From NCBI RefSeq assembly GCF_051014685.1, contig NW_027478514.1:1053281-1117280 (forward strand): a stretch of DNA of 64,000 nt. The letters run 5' to 3'. The stretch is from Ptiloglossa arizonensis (Eukaryota; Arthropoda; Insecta; Hymenoptera; Colletidae). Every line of letters begins with the position of its first letter. Position 1 is the stretch's first letter. Below are positions 36,291-49,377 of the stretch, piece after piece. Below the pieces are notes generated by a model. The model was not told the DNA's origin and did no database searches. It saw nothing but the letters and a program-made list of their open reading frames with translations. The position numbers were made by a program, and so were the translations under genes.

Positions 36291-37229
36291 CGAGTTTCTA
36301 GTTTCAGATGCAATAGGAATTTTTGGGTTCGGTCAATCCATTCGAGAGATATGGGAGTTTGAAGCCAAGAAATGGTTGAGAAGGCAAAAAATTTTTCGCA
36401 ATTCTGCTGCTCCAAACGCTTAACCAGAATGCCCTAGGGAAAGAATACACATACCGTTGTAATCGGGCGAGTTTCTACTTTCAGTTACAATAGGAATTTT
36501 TGGGTTCGGTCAATCCGTACGCGAGATATGGGACTTTGAAGCTAAGGAATGGTTGACAAGACAACAAATTTTTCGCACTTCTGCTGCTCCAATCGCTTAA
36601 CCAGAATGCCCTAGGGGAAAACTACACGTACCGTGGTTATCGGGCGAGTTTCTACTTTAACAAGCAACAGGAATTTTTGGGTTTGTTCAATCCGTTCGCG
36701 AGATATGGGAGTTTGAAGCCAAGAAATGGTTGAGAAGGCAAAAAATTTTTCGCAATTCTGCTGCTCCAAACGCTTAACCAGAATGGCCTAGGGAAAAAAT
36801 ACACATACCGCTGTAATCGGGCGAGTTTCTACTTTCAGATGCAATAGGAATTTTTGGGTTTGGTCAATCCGTTCGCGAGATATGGGAGTTTGAAGCCAAG
36901 AAATGGTAGAGAAGGCAAACAATTTTTCACAATTCTGCTGCTCCAAACGCTTAACCAGAATGGCCTAGGGAAAAAATACACATACCGTTGTAATCGGGCG
37001 AGTTTCTTCTTTCAGATGCAATAGGAATTTTTGGGTTAGGTCAATCCGTTCGCGAGATAGGGGAGTTTGAAGCCAAGAAATGGTTGAGAAGGCAAAAAAT
37101 TTTTCGCAATTCTGCTGCTCCAAACGCTTGACCAGAATGGCCTAGGGAAAAAATACGCATACCGTTGTAATCGGGCGATTTTCTACTTTCAGTTACAATA
37201 GGAATTGTTGGGTTCGGTCAATCCGTTCG

Positions 37230-37830
37230 CGAGATATGCGGACTTTGAAGCTAAGAAATGGTTGACAAGAAAACAAATTTTTCGCAATTCTGCTGCACCA
37301 AACGCTTAACCAGAATGGCCTAGGGAAAAAATACACATACCGCTGTAGTCGGGCGAGTTTCTACTTTCAGATGCAATAGGAATTTTTGGGTTCGGTCAAT
37401 CCATTCGAGAGATATGGGAGTTTGAAGCCAAGAAATGGTTGAGAAGGCAAAAAATTATTCGCAATTCTGCTGCTCCAAACGCTTAAACCAGAATGCCCTA
37501 GGGAAAGAATACCACATACCGTTGTAATCGGGCGAGTTTCTACTTTCAGTTACAATAGGAATTTTTGGGTTCGGTCCAATCCGTACGCGAGATATGGGAC
37601 TTTGAAGCTAAGGAATGGTTGACAAGACAACAAATTTTTCGCACTTCTGCTGCTCCAATCGCTTAACCAGAATGCCCTAGGGGAAAACTACACGTACCGT
37701 GGTTATCGGGCGAGTTTCTACTTTAACAAGCAACAGGAATTTTTGGGTTTGTTCAATCCGTTCGCGAGATATGGTAGTTTGAAGCCAAGAAATGGTTGAG
37801 AAGGCAAAAAATTTTCGCAATTCTGCTGCT
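37230..37830. other. Second cluster of private small indels, probable consensus error zone
   Basis: The middle copy of the higher-order repeat has extra bases at about 37239 (TATGCGGAC), 37487 (CTTAAACCAG), 37513 (TACCACATACC) and 37577 (CGGTCCAATCC), and one T missing near 37812. These sum to +3, exactly the excess in the 1242 bp interval. Substitutions at 37457 and 37775 are also private. The copies on both sides lack all of them. Confidence 0.65.
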
Positions 37831-38760
37831 CCAAACGCTTAACCAGAATGGCCTAGGGAAAAAATACACATACCGTTGTAATCGGGCGAGTTTCTACTTT
37901 CAGATGCAATAGGAATTTTTGGGTTTGGTCAATCCGTTCGCGAGATATGGGAGTTTGAAGCCAAGAAATGGTAGAGAAGGCAAACAATTTTTCACAATTC
38001 TGCTGCTCCAAACGCTTAACCAGAATGGCCTAGGGAAAAAATACACATACCGTTGTAATCGGGCGAGTTTCTTCTTTCAGATGCAATAGGAATTTTTGGG
38101 TTAGGTCAATCCGTTCGCGAGATAGGGGAGTTTGAAGCCAAGAAATGGTTGAGAAGGCAAAAAATTTTTCGCAATTCTGCTGCTTCAAACGCTTAACCAG
38201 AATGGCCTAGGGAAAAAATACACATACCGTTGTAATCGGGCGAGTTTTTTCTTTCAGATGCAATAGGAATTTTTGGGTTAGGTCAATCCGTTCGCGAGAT
38301 ATGGGAGTTTGAAGCCAAGAAATGGTTGAGAAGGCAAAAAATTTTTCGCAATTCTGCTGCTCCAAACGCTTAACCAGAATGGCCTAGGGAAAAAATACGC
38401 ATACCGTTGTAATCGGGCGATTTTCTACTTTCAGTTACAATAGGAATTGTTGGGTTCGGTCAATCCGTTCGCGAGATATGGGACTTTGAAGCTAAGAAAT
38501 GGTTGACAAGAAAACAAATTTTTCGCAATTCTGCTGCACCAAACGCTTAACCAGAATGGCCTAGGGAAAAAATACACATACCGCTGTAGTCGGGCGAGTT
38601 TCTACTTTCAGATGCAATAGGAATTTTTGGGTTCGGTCAATCCATTCGAGAGATATGGGAGTTTGAAGCCAAGAAATGGTTGAGAAGGCAAAAAATTTTT
38701 CGCAATTCTGCTGCTCCAAACGCTTAACCAGAATGCCCTAGGGAAAGAATACACATACCG

Positions 38761-39417
38761 TTGTAATCGGGCGAGTTTCTACTTTCAGTTACAATAGGAA
38801 TTTTTGGGTTCGGTCAATCCGTACGCGAGATATGGGACTTTGAAGCTAAGGAATGGTTGACAAGACAACAAATTTTTCGCACTTCTGCTGCTCCAATCGC
38901 TTAACCAGAATGCCCTAGGGGAAAACTACACGTACCGTGGTTATCGGGCGAGTTTCTACTTTAACAAGCAACAGGAATTTTTGGGTTTGTTCAATCCGTT
39001 CGCGAGATATGGGAGTTTGAAGCCAAGAAATGGTTGAGAAGGCAAAAAATTTTTCGCAATTCTGCTGCTCCAAACGCTTAACCAGAATGGCCTAGGGAAA
39101 AAATACACATACCGTTGTAATCGGGCGAGTTTCTACTTTCAGATGCAATAGGAATTTTTGGGTTTGGTCAATCCGTTCGCGAGATATGGGAGTTTGAAGC
39201 CAAGAAATGGTAGAGAAGGCAAACAATTTTTCACAATTCTGCTGCTCCAAACGCTTAACCAGAATGGCCTAGGGAAAAAATACACATACCGTTGTAATCG
39301 GGCGAGTTTCTTCTTTCAGATGCAATAGGAATTTTTGGGTTAGGTCAATCCGTTCGCGAGATAGGGGAGTTTGAAGCCAAGAAATGGTTGAGAAGGCAAA
39401 AAATTTTTCGCAATTCT
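38761..39417 (+). repeat. Block recurring at 4780 bp spacing (first copy)
   Basis: The CCGTGGTTATCGGG mark lies at 38935, 43715 and 48495, two equal steps of 4780 bp (27 monomers plus 1). This block matches about 43541-44197 and 48321-48977. The equal spacing suggests an ancestral 27-monomer unit whose internal order has since been altered. Confidence 0.8.
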
Positions 39418-39639
39418 GCTGCTCCAAACGCTTAAACAGAATGGCCTAGGGAAAAAAATCTGCATACCTTTGTAATCGGGCGAGTTTCTTCTTTCAGATG
39501 CAATAGGAATTTTTGGGTTATGTCAATCCGTTCGCGAGATATGGGAGTTTGAAGCCAAGAAATGGTAGAGAAGGCAAAAAATTTTTCACAATTCTGCTGC
39601 TCCAAACGCTTAACCAGAATGGCCTAGGGAAAAAATACA

Positions 39640-40340
39640 CATACCGTTGTAATCGGGCGAGTTTCTACTTTCAGATACAATAGGAATTTTTGGGTCTGGT
39701 CAATCCGTTCGCGAGATATGGGACTTTCAAGCTAAGAAATGGTTGACAAGACAACAAATTTTTCGCACTTCTGCTGCTCCAATCGCTTAACCAGAATGGC
39801 CTAGGGGAAAAATACACGTACCGTTGTAATCGGGCGAGTTTCTACTTTCACAAGCAACAGGAATTTTTGGGTTCGGTCAATTTGTTCGCGAGATATGGGA
39901 CTTTCAAGCTAAGAAATGGTTGACAAGACAACAAATTTTTCGCACTTCTGCTGCTCCAATAGCTTAACCAGAATGGCCTAGGGGAAAAATACACATACCG
40001 TTGTAATCGGGCGAGTTTCTACTTTCACAAGCAACAGGAATTTTTGGGTTTGGTCAATCCGTTCGCGGGATATGGGAGTTTGAAGCCAAGAAATGGTGGA
40101 GAAGGCATAAAATTTTTCGCAATTCTGCTGATCCAAACGCTTAACCAGAATGGCCTAGGGAAAAAATACACGTACCGTTGTAATCGGGCGAGTTTCTACT
40201 TTCACAAGCAACAGGAATTTTTGGGTTCGGTCAATCTGTTCGCGAGATATAGGAGTTTGAAGCCAAGAAATGGTTGAGAAGGCAACAAATTTTTCGCAAT
40301 TCTGCTGCTCCAAACGCTTAAACAGAATGGCCTAGGGAAA
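39640..40340 (+). repeat. 4-monomer block recurring at about 44242 and 49022
   Basis: The GATACAATAGG unit with GGGTCTGG, the CAATTTGTTCGCGAG unit, and the CTGATCCAAACGC unit recur in the same order 4602 bp (26 monomers) to the right, then a further 4780 bp on. Small differences include GCGGGATATGG against GCGAGATATGG near 40066 and GTGGAG against GTGTAG near 40097. Confidence 0.78.
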
Positions 40341-42179
40341 AAAATCTGCATACCTTTGTAATCGGGCGAGTTTCTTCTTTCAGATGCAATAGGAATTTTT
40401 GGGTTATGTCAATCCGTTCGCGAGATATGGGTGTTTGAAGGCAAGAAATGGTTGAGAAGACAACAAATTTTTCGCAATTCTGCTGCTCCAAACGCTTAAC
40501 CTGAATGGCCTAGGGAAAAAATACGCATACTCTTGTAATCGGGCAAGTTTCTACTTTCAGACGCAGCAGGAATTTTTGGATTTTGTCAATCCGTTCGCGA
40601 GATATGGGACTTTGAAGCTAAGTAATGGTTGAGAAGACAACAAATTTTTCGCAATTCTGCTGCTCCAAACGCTTAACCAGAATGGGCTAGGGAAAAAATA
40701 CACATACCGTTGTAATCGGGAGAGCTTCTACTTTCACAAGCGACAGGAATTTTTGGGTTTGGTCAATCCGTTCGCGAGATATGGGAGTTTGAAGCCAAGA
40801 AATGGTTGAGAAGGCATAAAATTTTTCGCAATTCTGCTGCTCCAAACGCTTAACCAGAATGGCCTAGGGAAAAAATACACATACCGTTGTAATCGGGCGA
40901 GTGTCTACTTTCAGACGCAACAGGAACTTTGGGTTAGGTCAATCCGTTCGCGAGATATGGGTGTTTGAAGCCAAGAAATGGTTGAGAAGGCAAAAAATTT
41001 TTCGCAAATCTGCTGCTCCAAACGCTTAACCAGAATGGCCTAGGGAAAAAATACGCATACCGTTGTAATCTGGCGATTTTCTACTTTCAGTTACAATAGG
41101 AATTGTTGGGTTCGGTCAATCCGTTCGCGAGATATGGGACTTTGAAGCTGAGAAATGGTTGACAAGACAACAAATTTTTCGCACTTCTGCTGCTCCAATC
41201 GCTTAACCAGAATCGCCTAGGGGAAAAATACACGTACCGTTGTAATCGGGCGAGGCTCTACTTTCAGATGCAATAGGAATTTTTCGGTTAAGTCAATCCG
41301 TTCGCGAGATATGGGAGTTTGAAGCTAAGAAATGGTTGAGAAGGCAAAAAATTTTTCGCAAATCTGCTGCTCCAAACGCTTAACCAGAATGGCCTAGGGA
41401 AAAAATACGCATACCGCTGTAGTCGGGCGAGTTTCTACTTTCAGATGCTATAGGAATTTTTGGGTTAGGTCAATCCGTTCGCGAGATATGGGAGTTTGAA
41501 GCCAAGAAATGGTTGAGAAGGCAAAAAATTTTTCGCAATTCTGCTGCTTCAAACGCTTAACCAGAATGGCGTAGGGAAAAAATACGCATACCGTTGTAAT
41601 CGGGCGAGTTTCTACTTTCAGACGCAGTAGGAATTTTTGGATTTGGTCAATCCGTTCGCGAGATATGGGACTTTGAAGCTAAGAAATGGTTGAGAAGACA
41701 ACAAATTTTCCGCAATTCTGCTGCTCCAAACGCTTAACCACAATGGGCTAGGGAAAAAATGCACATACCGTTGTAATCGGGAGAGTTTCTACTTTCACAA
41801 GCAACAGGAATTTTTGGGTTTGGTCAATCCGTTCGCGAGATATAGGAGTTTGAAGCCAAGAAATGGTTGAGAAGGCAAAAAATTTTTCGCAAATCTGCTG
41901 CTCCAAACGCTTAACCAGAATGGCCTAGGGAAAAAATACACATACCGTTGTAATCGGGCGAGTTTCTACTTTCAGACGCAGTAGGAATTTTTGGATTTGG
42001 TCAATCCGTTCGCGAGATATGGGACTTTGAAGCTAAGGAATGGTTGAGAAGACAACAAATTTTTCGCAATTCTGCTGCTCCAAACGCTTAACCTGAATGG
42101 CCTAGGGAAAAAATACACATACCGTTGTAATCGGGCGAGTTTCTACTTTCACAAGCAACAGGAATTTTTGGGTTTGGTC

Positions 42180-43380
42180 AATCCGTTCGCGAGATATGGG
42201 ACTTTGAAGCTAAGAAATGGTTGACAAGACAACAAATTTTTCGCAATTCTGCTGCTCCAAACGCTTAACCAGAATGGCCTAGGGAAAAAGTACACATACC
42301 GCTGTAGTCGGGCGAGTTTCTACTTTCAGATGCAACAGGAATTTTTGGGTTAGGTCAATCCATTCGCGAGATATGGGAGTTTGAAGCTAAGAAATGGTTG
42401 AGAAGACAACAAATTTATCGCAAATCTGCTGCTCCAAACGCTTAACCAGAATGGCCTAGGGAAAAAATACACATACCGCTGTAGTCGGGCGAGTTTCTAC
42501 TTTCAGATGCAATAGGAATTTTTGGGTTCGGTCAATCCATTCGAGAGATATGGGAGTTTGAAGCTAGGAAATGGTTGAGAAGACAACAAATTTTTCGCAA
42601 ATCTGCTGCTCCAAACGCTTAACCGGAATGGCCTAGGGAAAGAATACACATACCGTTGTAATCGGGCGAGTTTCTACTTTCAGTTACAATAGGAATTTTT
42701 GGGTTCGGTCAATCCGTACGCGAGATATGGGAGTTTGAAGCCAAGAAATGGTTGAGAAGGCAAAAAATTTTTCGCAATTCTGCTGCTCCAAACGCTTAAC
42801 CAGAATGGCCTAGGGAAAAAATACACACACCGTTGTAATCGGGCGAGTTTCTACTTTGAGATGCAATAGGAATTTTTGGGTTAGGTCAATCCGTTCGCGA
42901 GATATGGGAGTTTGAAGCCAAGAAATGGTAGAGAAGGCAAAAAATTTTTCACAATTCTGCTGCTCCAAACGCTTAACCAGAATGGCCTAGGGAAAAAATA
43001 CACATACCGTTGTAATCGGGCGAGTTTCTTCTTTCAGATGCAATAGGAATTTTTGGGTTAGGTCAATCCGTTCGCGAGATATGGGAGTTTGAAGCTAAGA
43101 AATGTTTGACAAGACAACAAATTTTTCGCATTTCTGCTGCTCCAAACGCTTAACCAGAATGGCCTAGGGAAAAAATACACATACCGCTGTAGTCGGGCGA
43201 GTTTCTACTTTCAGATGCAACAGGAATTTTGGGGTTAGGTCAATCCATTCGCGAGAAATGGGAGTTTGAAGCTAAGAAATGGTTGAGAAGACAACAAATT
43301 TTTCGCAAATCTGCTGCTCCAAACGCTTAACCAGAATGGCCTAAGGAAAAAATACGCATACCGTTGTAATCGGGCGAGTT
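42180..43380 (+). repeat. 7-monomer block duplicated at about 47137-48330
   Basis: The CCGCTGTAGTCGGG and GATGCAACAGG units with CCATTCGCGAG recur 4957 bp to the right (42329 and 47286), which is 28 monomers plus 1. The difference from the 4780 bp step is one monomer: the GACGCGACAGG unit at about 43381-43540, present only in the left copy. Confidence 0.78.
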
Positions 43381-43540
43381 TCTACTTTCAGACGCGACAG
43401 GAATTTTTGGGTTAGGTTAATCCGTTCGCGAGATATGGAAGTTTGAAGCCAAGAAATGTTTGAGAAGGCAAAAAATTTTTCGCAATTCTGCTGCTCCAAA
43501 CGCTTAACCAGAATGCCCTAGGGAAAGAATACACATACCG

Positions 43541-45089
43541 TTGTAATCGGGCGAGTTTCTACTTTCAGTTACAATAGGAATTTTTGGGTTCGGTCAATCC
43601 GTACGCGAGATATGGGACTTTGAAGCTAAGGAATGGTTGACAAGACAACAAATTTTTCGCACTTCTGCTGCTCCAATCGCTTAACCAGAATGCCCTAGGG
43701 GAAAACTACACGTACCGTGGTTATCGGGCGAGTTTCTACTTTAACAAGCAACAGGAATTTTTGGGTTTGTTCAATCCGTTCGCGAGATATGGGAGTTTGA
43801 AGCCAAGAAATGGTTGAGAAGGCAAAAAATTTTTCGCAATTCTGCTGCTCCAAACGCTTAACCAGAATGGCCTAGGGAAAAAATACACATACCGTTGTAA
43901 TCGGGCGAGTTTCTACTTTCAGATGCAATAGGAATTTTTGGGTTTGGTCAATCCGTTCGCGAGATATGGGAGTTTGAAGCCAAGAAATGGTAGAGAAGGC
44001 AAACAATTTTTCACAATTCTGCTGCTCCAAACGCTTAACCAGAATGGCCTAGGGAAAAAATACACATACCGTTGTAATCGGGCGAGTTTCTTCTTTCAGA
44101 TGCAATAGGAATTTTTGGGTTAGGTCAATCCGTTCGCGAGATAGGGGAGTTTGAAGCCAAGAAATGGTTGAGAAGGCAAAAAATTTTTCGCAATTCTGCT
44201 GCTTCAAACGCTTAACCAGAATGGCCTAGGGAAGAAATACACATACCGTTGTAATCGGGCGAGTTTCTACTTTCAGATACAATAGGAATTTTTGGGTCTG
44301 GTCAATCCGTTCGCGAGATATGGGACTTTCAAGCTAAGAAATGGTTGGCAAGACAACAAATTTTTCGCACTTCTGCTGCTCCAATCGCTTAACCAGAATG
44401 GCCTAGGGGAAAAATACACGTACCGTTGTAATCGGGCGAGTTTCTACTTTCACAAGCAACAGGAATTTTTGGGTTCGGTCAATTTGTTCGCGAGATATGG
44501 GACTTTCAAGCTAAGAAATGGTTGACAAGACAACAAATTTTTCGCACTTCTGCTGCTCCAATAGCTTAACCAGAATGGCCTAGGGGAAAAATACACATAC
44601 CGTTGTAATCGGGCGAGTTTCTACTTTCACAAGCAACAGGAATTTTTGGGTTTGGTCAATCCGTTCGCGAGATATGGGAGTTTGAAGCCGAGAAATGGTG
44701 TAGAAGGCATAAAATTTTTCGCAATTCTGCTGATCCAAACGCTTAACCAGAATGGCCTAGGGAAAAAATACACGTACCGTTGTAATCGGGCGAGTTTCTA
44801 CTTTCACAAGCAACAGGAATTTTTGGGTTCGGTCAATCTGTTCGCGAGATATGGGAGTTTGAAGCCAAGAAATGGTTGAGAAGGCAACAAATTTTTCGCA
44901 ATTCTGCTGCTCCAAACGCTTAAACAGAATGGCCTAGGGAAAAAAATCTGCATACCGTTGTAATCGGGCGAGTTTCTTCTTTCAGATGCAATAGGAATTT
45001 TTGGGTTAGATCAATCCGTTCGCGAGATATGGGAGTTTGAAGCCAAGAAATGGTTGAGAAGGCAAAAAATTTTTCGCAATTCTGCTGCT
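43541..45089 (+). repeat. Block duplicated at 48321-49869 (first copy)
   Basis: The match holds at a shift of 4780 bp. Edges are set by GAAAGAATACACATACCG against GAAAAAATACGCATACCG on the left and CTGCTCCAAACG against CTGCTTCAAACG on the right. A few substitutions were seen, such as GGTTGGCAAG against GGTTGACAAG near 44346/49126. Confidence 0.82.
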
Positions 45090-45479
45090 CCAAACGCTTA
45101 ACCAGAATGGCCTAAGGAAAAAATACACATACCGTTGTAATCGGGCGAGTTTCTACTTTCAGATGCATAAGGAATTTTTGGGTTAGGTCAATCCGTTCGC
45201 GAGATATGGGAGTTTGAAGACAAGAAATGGTTGAGAAGGCAAAAAATTTTTCGCAATTCTGCTGCTCCGAACGCTTAACCAGAATAGCCTAGGGAAAAAA
45301 TACACATACCGTTGTAATCGGGCGAGTTTCTACTTTCAGATGCATAAGGAATTTTTGGGTTAGGTCAATCCGTTCGCGAGATATGGGACTTTGAAGCTAA
45401 GAAATGGTTGACAAGACAACAAATTTTTCGCAAATCTGCTGCTCCAAACGCTTAACCAGAATGGCCTAGGGAAAAAATA

Positions 45480-46740
45480 CACATACCGTTGTAATCGGGC
45501 GAGTTTCTACTTTCAGACGCGACAGGAATTTTTGGGTTAGGTTAATCCGTTCGCGAGATATGGGAGTTTGAAGCCAAGAAATGGTTGAGAAGGCAAAAAA
45601 TTTTTCGCAATTCTGCTGCTCCAAACGCTTAACCAGAATGCCCTAGGGAAAGAATACACATACCGTTGTAATCGGGCGAGGTTCTACTTTCACAAGCAAC
45701 AGGAATTTTTGGGTTTGGTCATTCCGTTCGCGAGACATGGGAGTTTGAAGCCAAGAAATGGTTGAGAAGGCAAAAAATTTTTCGCAATTCTGCTGCTCCA
45801 AACGCTTAACCAGAATGGCCTAGGGAAAAAATACACATACCGTTGTAATCGGGCGAGTTTCTACTTTCAGATGCAATAGGAATTTTTGGGTTAGGTCAAT
45901 CCGTTCGCGAGATATGGGAGTTTGAAGCCAAGAAATGGTAGAGAAGGCAAAAAATTTTTCACAATTCTGCTGCTCCAAACGCTTAACCAGAATAGCCTAG
46001 GGAAAAAATACACATACCGTTGTAATCGGGCGAGTTTCTACTTTCAGATGCATAAGGAATTTTTGGGTTAGGTCAATCCGTTCGCGAGATATGGGAGTTT
46101 GAAGACAAGAAATGGTTGAGAAGGCAAAAAATTTTTCGCAATTCTGCTGCTCCGAACGCTTAACCAGAATAGCCTAGGGAAAAAATACACATACCGTTGT
46201 AATCGGGCGAGTTTCTACTTTCAGATGCATAAGGAATTTTTGGGTTAGGTCAATCCGTTCGCGAGATATGGGACTTTGAAGCTAGGAAATGGTTGACAAG
46301 ACAACAAATTTTTCACAATTCTGCTGCTCCAAACGCTTAACCAGAATGGCCTAGGGAAAAAATACACATACCGTTGTAATCGGGCGAGTTTTTTCTTTCA
46401 GATGCAATAGGAATTTTTGGGTTAGGTCAATCCGTTCGCGAGATATGGGAGTTTGAAGCCAAGAAATGGTTGAGAAGGCAAAAAATTTTTCGCAATTCTG
46501 CTGCTCCAAACGCTTAACCAGAATGGCCTAGGGAAAAAATACGCATACCGTTGTAATCGGGCGATTTTCTACTTTCAGTTACAATAGGAATTGTTGGGTT
46601 CGGTCAATCCGTTCGCGAGATATGGGACTTTGAAGCTAAGAAATGGTTGACAAGAAAACAAATTTTTCGCAATTCTGCTGCACCAAACGCTTAACCAGAA
46701 TGGCCTAGGGAAAAAATACACATACCGCTGTAGTCGGGCG
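45480..46740 (+). repeat. Block duplicated from 34860-36290 (second copy)
   Basis: Partner of the 34860 block with one fewer TGCATAAGG monomer. After the GGGCGATTTTCTAC unit at 46559 the copies follow different neighbours. Confidence 0.78.
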
Positions 46741-49377
46741 AGTTTCTACTTTCAGATGCAACAGGAATTTTTGGGTTAGGTCAATCCATTCGCGAGATAT
46801 GGGAGTTTGAAGCTAAGAAATGGTTGAGAAGACAACAAATTTTTCGCAAATCTGCTGCTCAAAACGCTTAACCAGAATGGCCTAGGGAAAAAATACGCAT
46901 ACCGTTGTAATCGGGCGAGTTTCTACTTTCAGTTACAATAGGAATTGTTGGGTTCGGTCAATCCGTTCGCGAGATATGGGACTTTGAAGCTGAGAAATGG
47001 TTGACAAGACAACAAATTTTTCGCAATTCTGCTGCTCCAAACGCTTAACCAGAATGGCCTAGGGTAAAAATACGCATACCGTTGTAATCGGGCGATTTTC
47101 TACTTTCAGTTACAATAGGAATTGTAGGGTTCGGTCAATCCGTTCGCGAGATATGGGACTTTGAAGCTAAGAAATGGTTGACAAGACAACAAATTTTTCG
47201 CAATTCTGCTGCTCCAAACGCTTAACCAGAATGGCCTAGGGAAAAAGTACACATACCGCTGTAGTCGGGCGAGTTTCTACTTTCAGATGCAACAGGAATT
47301 TTTGGGTTAGGTCAATCCATTCGCGAGATATGGGAGTTTGAAGCTAAGAAATGGTTGAGAAGACAACAAATTTATCGCAAATCTGCTGCTCCAAACGCTT
47401 AACCAGAATGGCCTAGGGAAAAAATACACATACCGCTGTAGTCGGGCGAGTTTCTACTTTCAGATGCAATAGGAATTTTTGGGTTAGGTCAATCCATTCG
47501 AGAGATATGGGAGTTTGAAGCTAGGAAATGGTTGAGAAGACAACAAATTTTTCGCAAATCTGCTGCTCCAAACGCTTAACCGGAATGGCCTAGGGAAAGA
47601 ATACACATACCGTTGTAATCGGGCGAGTTTCTACTTTCAGTTACAATAGGAATTTTTGGGTTCGGTCAATCCGTACGCGAGATATGGGAGTTTGAAGCCA
47701 AGAAATGGTTGAGAAGGCAAAAAATTTTTCGCCATTCTGCTGCTCCAAACGCTTAACCAGAATGGCCTAGGGAAAAAATACACATACCGTTGTAATCGGG
47801 CGAGTTTCTACTTTCAGATGCAATAGGAATTTTTGGGTTAGGTCAATCCGTTCGCGAGATATGGGAGTTTGAAGCCAAGAAATGGTAGAGAAGGCAAAAA
47901 ATTTTTCACAATTCTGCTGCTCCAAACGCTTAACCAGAATGGCCTAGGGAAAAAATACACATACCGTTGTAATCGGGCGAGTTTCTTCTTTCAGATGCAA
48001 TAGGAATTTTTGGGTTAGGTCAATCCGTTCGCGAGATATGGGAGTTTGAAGCTAAGAAATGTTTGACAAGACAACAAATTTTTCGCATTTCTGCTGCTCC
48101 AAACGCTTAACCAGAATGGCCTAGGGAAAAAATACACATACCGCTGTAGTCGGGCGAGTTTCTACTTTCAGATGCAACAGGAATTTTTGGGTTAGGTCAA
48201 TCCATTCGCGAGAAATGGGAGTTTGAAGCTAAGAAATGGTTGAGAAGACAACAAATTTTTCGCAAATCTGCTTCTCCAAACGCTTAACCAGAATGGCCTA
48301 AGGAAAAAATACGCATACCGTTGTAATCGGGCGAGTTTCTACTTTCAGTTACAATAGGAATTTTTGGGTTCGGTCAATCCGTACGCGAGATATGGGACTT
48401 TGAAGCTAAGGAATGGTTGACAAGACAACAAATTTTTCGCACTTCTGCTGCTCCAATCGCTTAACCAGAATGCCCTAGGGGAAAACTACACGTACCGTGG
48501 TTATCGGGCGAGTTTCTACTTTCACAAGCAACAGGAATTTTTAGGTTTGGTCAATCCGTTCGCGAGATATGGGAGTTTGAAGCCAAGAAATGGTTGAGAA
48601 GGCAAAAAATTTTTCGCAATTCTGCTGCTCCAAACGCTTAACCAGAATGGCCTAGGGAAAAAATACACATACCGTTGTAATCGGGCGAGTTTCTACTTTC
48701 AGATGCAATAGGAATTTTTGGGTTTGGTCAATCCGTTCGCGAGATATGGGAGTTTGAAGCCAAGAAATGGTAGAGAAGGCAAACAATTTTTCACAATTCT
48801 GCTGCTCCAAACGCTTAACCAGAATGGCCTAGGGAAAAAATACACATACCGTTGTAATCGGGCGAGTTTCTTCTTTCAGATGCAATAGGAATTTTTGGGT
48901 TAGGTCAATCCGTTCGCGAGATAGGGGAGTTTGAAGCCAAGAAATGGTTGAGAAGGCAAAAAATTTTTCGCAATTCTGCTGCTTCAAACGCTTAACCAGA
49001 ATGGCCTAGGGAAGAAATACACATACCGTTGTAATCGGGCGAGTTTCTACTTTCAGATACAATAGGAATTTTTGGGTCTGGTCAATCCGTTCGCGAGATG
49101 TGGGACTTTCAAGCTAAGAAATGGTTGACAAGACAACAAATTTTTCGCACTTCTGCTGCTCCAATCGCTTAACCAGAATGGCCTAGGGGAAAAATACACG
49201 TACCGTTGTAATCGGGCGAGTTTCTACTTTCACAAGCAACAGGAATTTTTGGGTTCGGTCAATTTGTTCGCGAGATATGGGACTTTCAAGCTAAGAAATG
49301 GTTGACAAGACAACAAATTTTTCGCACTTCTGCTGCTCCAATCGCTTAACCAGAATGGCCTAGGGGAAAAATACACA

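Larger units (their letters stand above)
35934..39480 (+). repeat. Three tandem copies of a 6- to 7-monomer higher-order repeat
   Basis: The GGGCGATTTTCTAC mark lies at 36111, 37173 and 38415, giving intervals of 1062 bp (6 monomers) and 1242 bp (7 monomers plus 3). Each copy holds the same ordered units: GGAATTGTTGGG; CCGCTGTAGTCGGG with CCATTCGAGAG; GAAAGAATAC with CCGTACGCGAG; GTGGTTATCGGG with TAACAAGCAAC; GGTAGAGAAGG; and TTTCTTCTTTCAG with GAGATAGGGGAG. The seventh unit (TTTTTTCTTTCAG) precedes copies one and three only. Confidence 0.85.
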
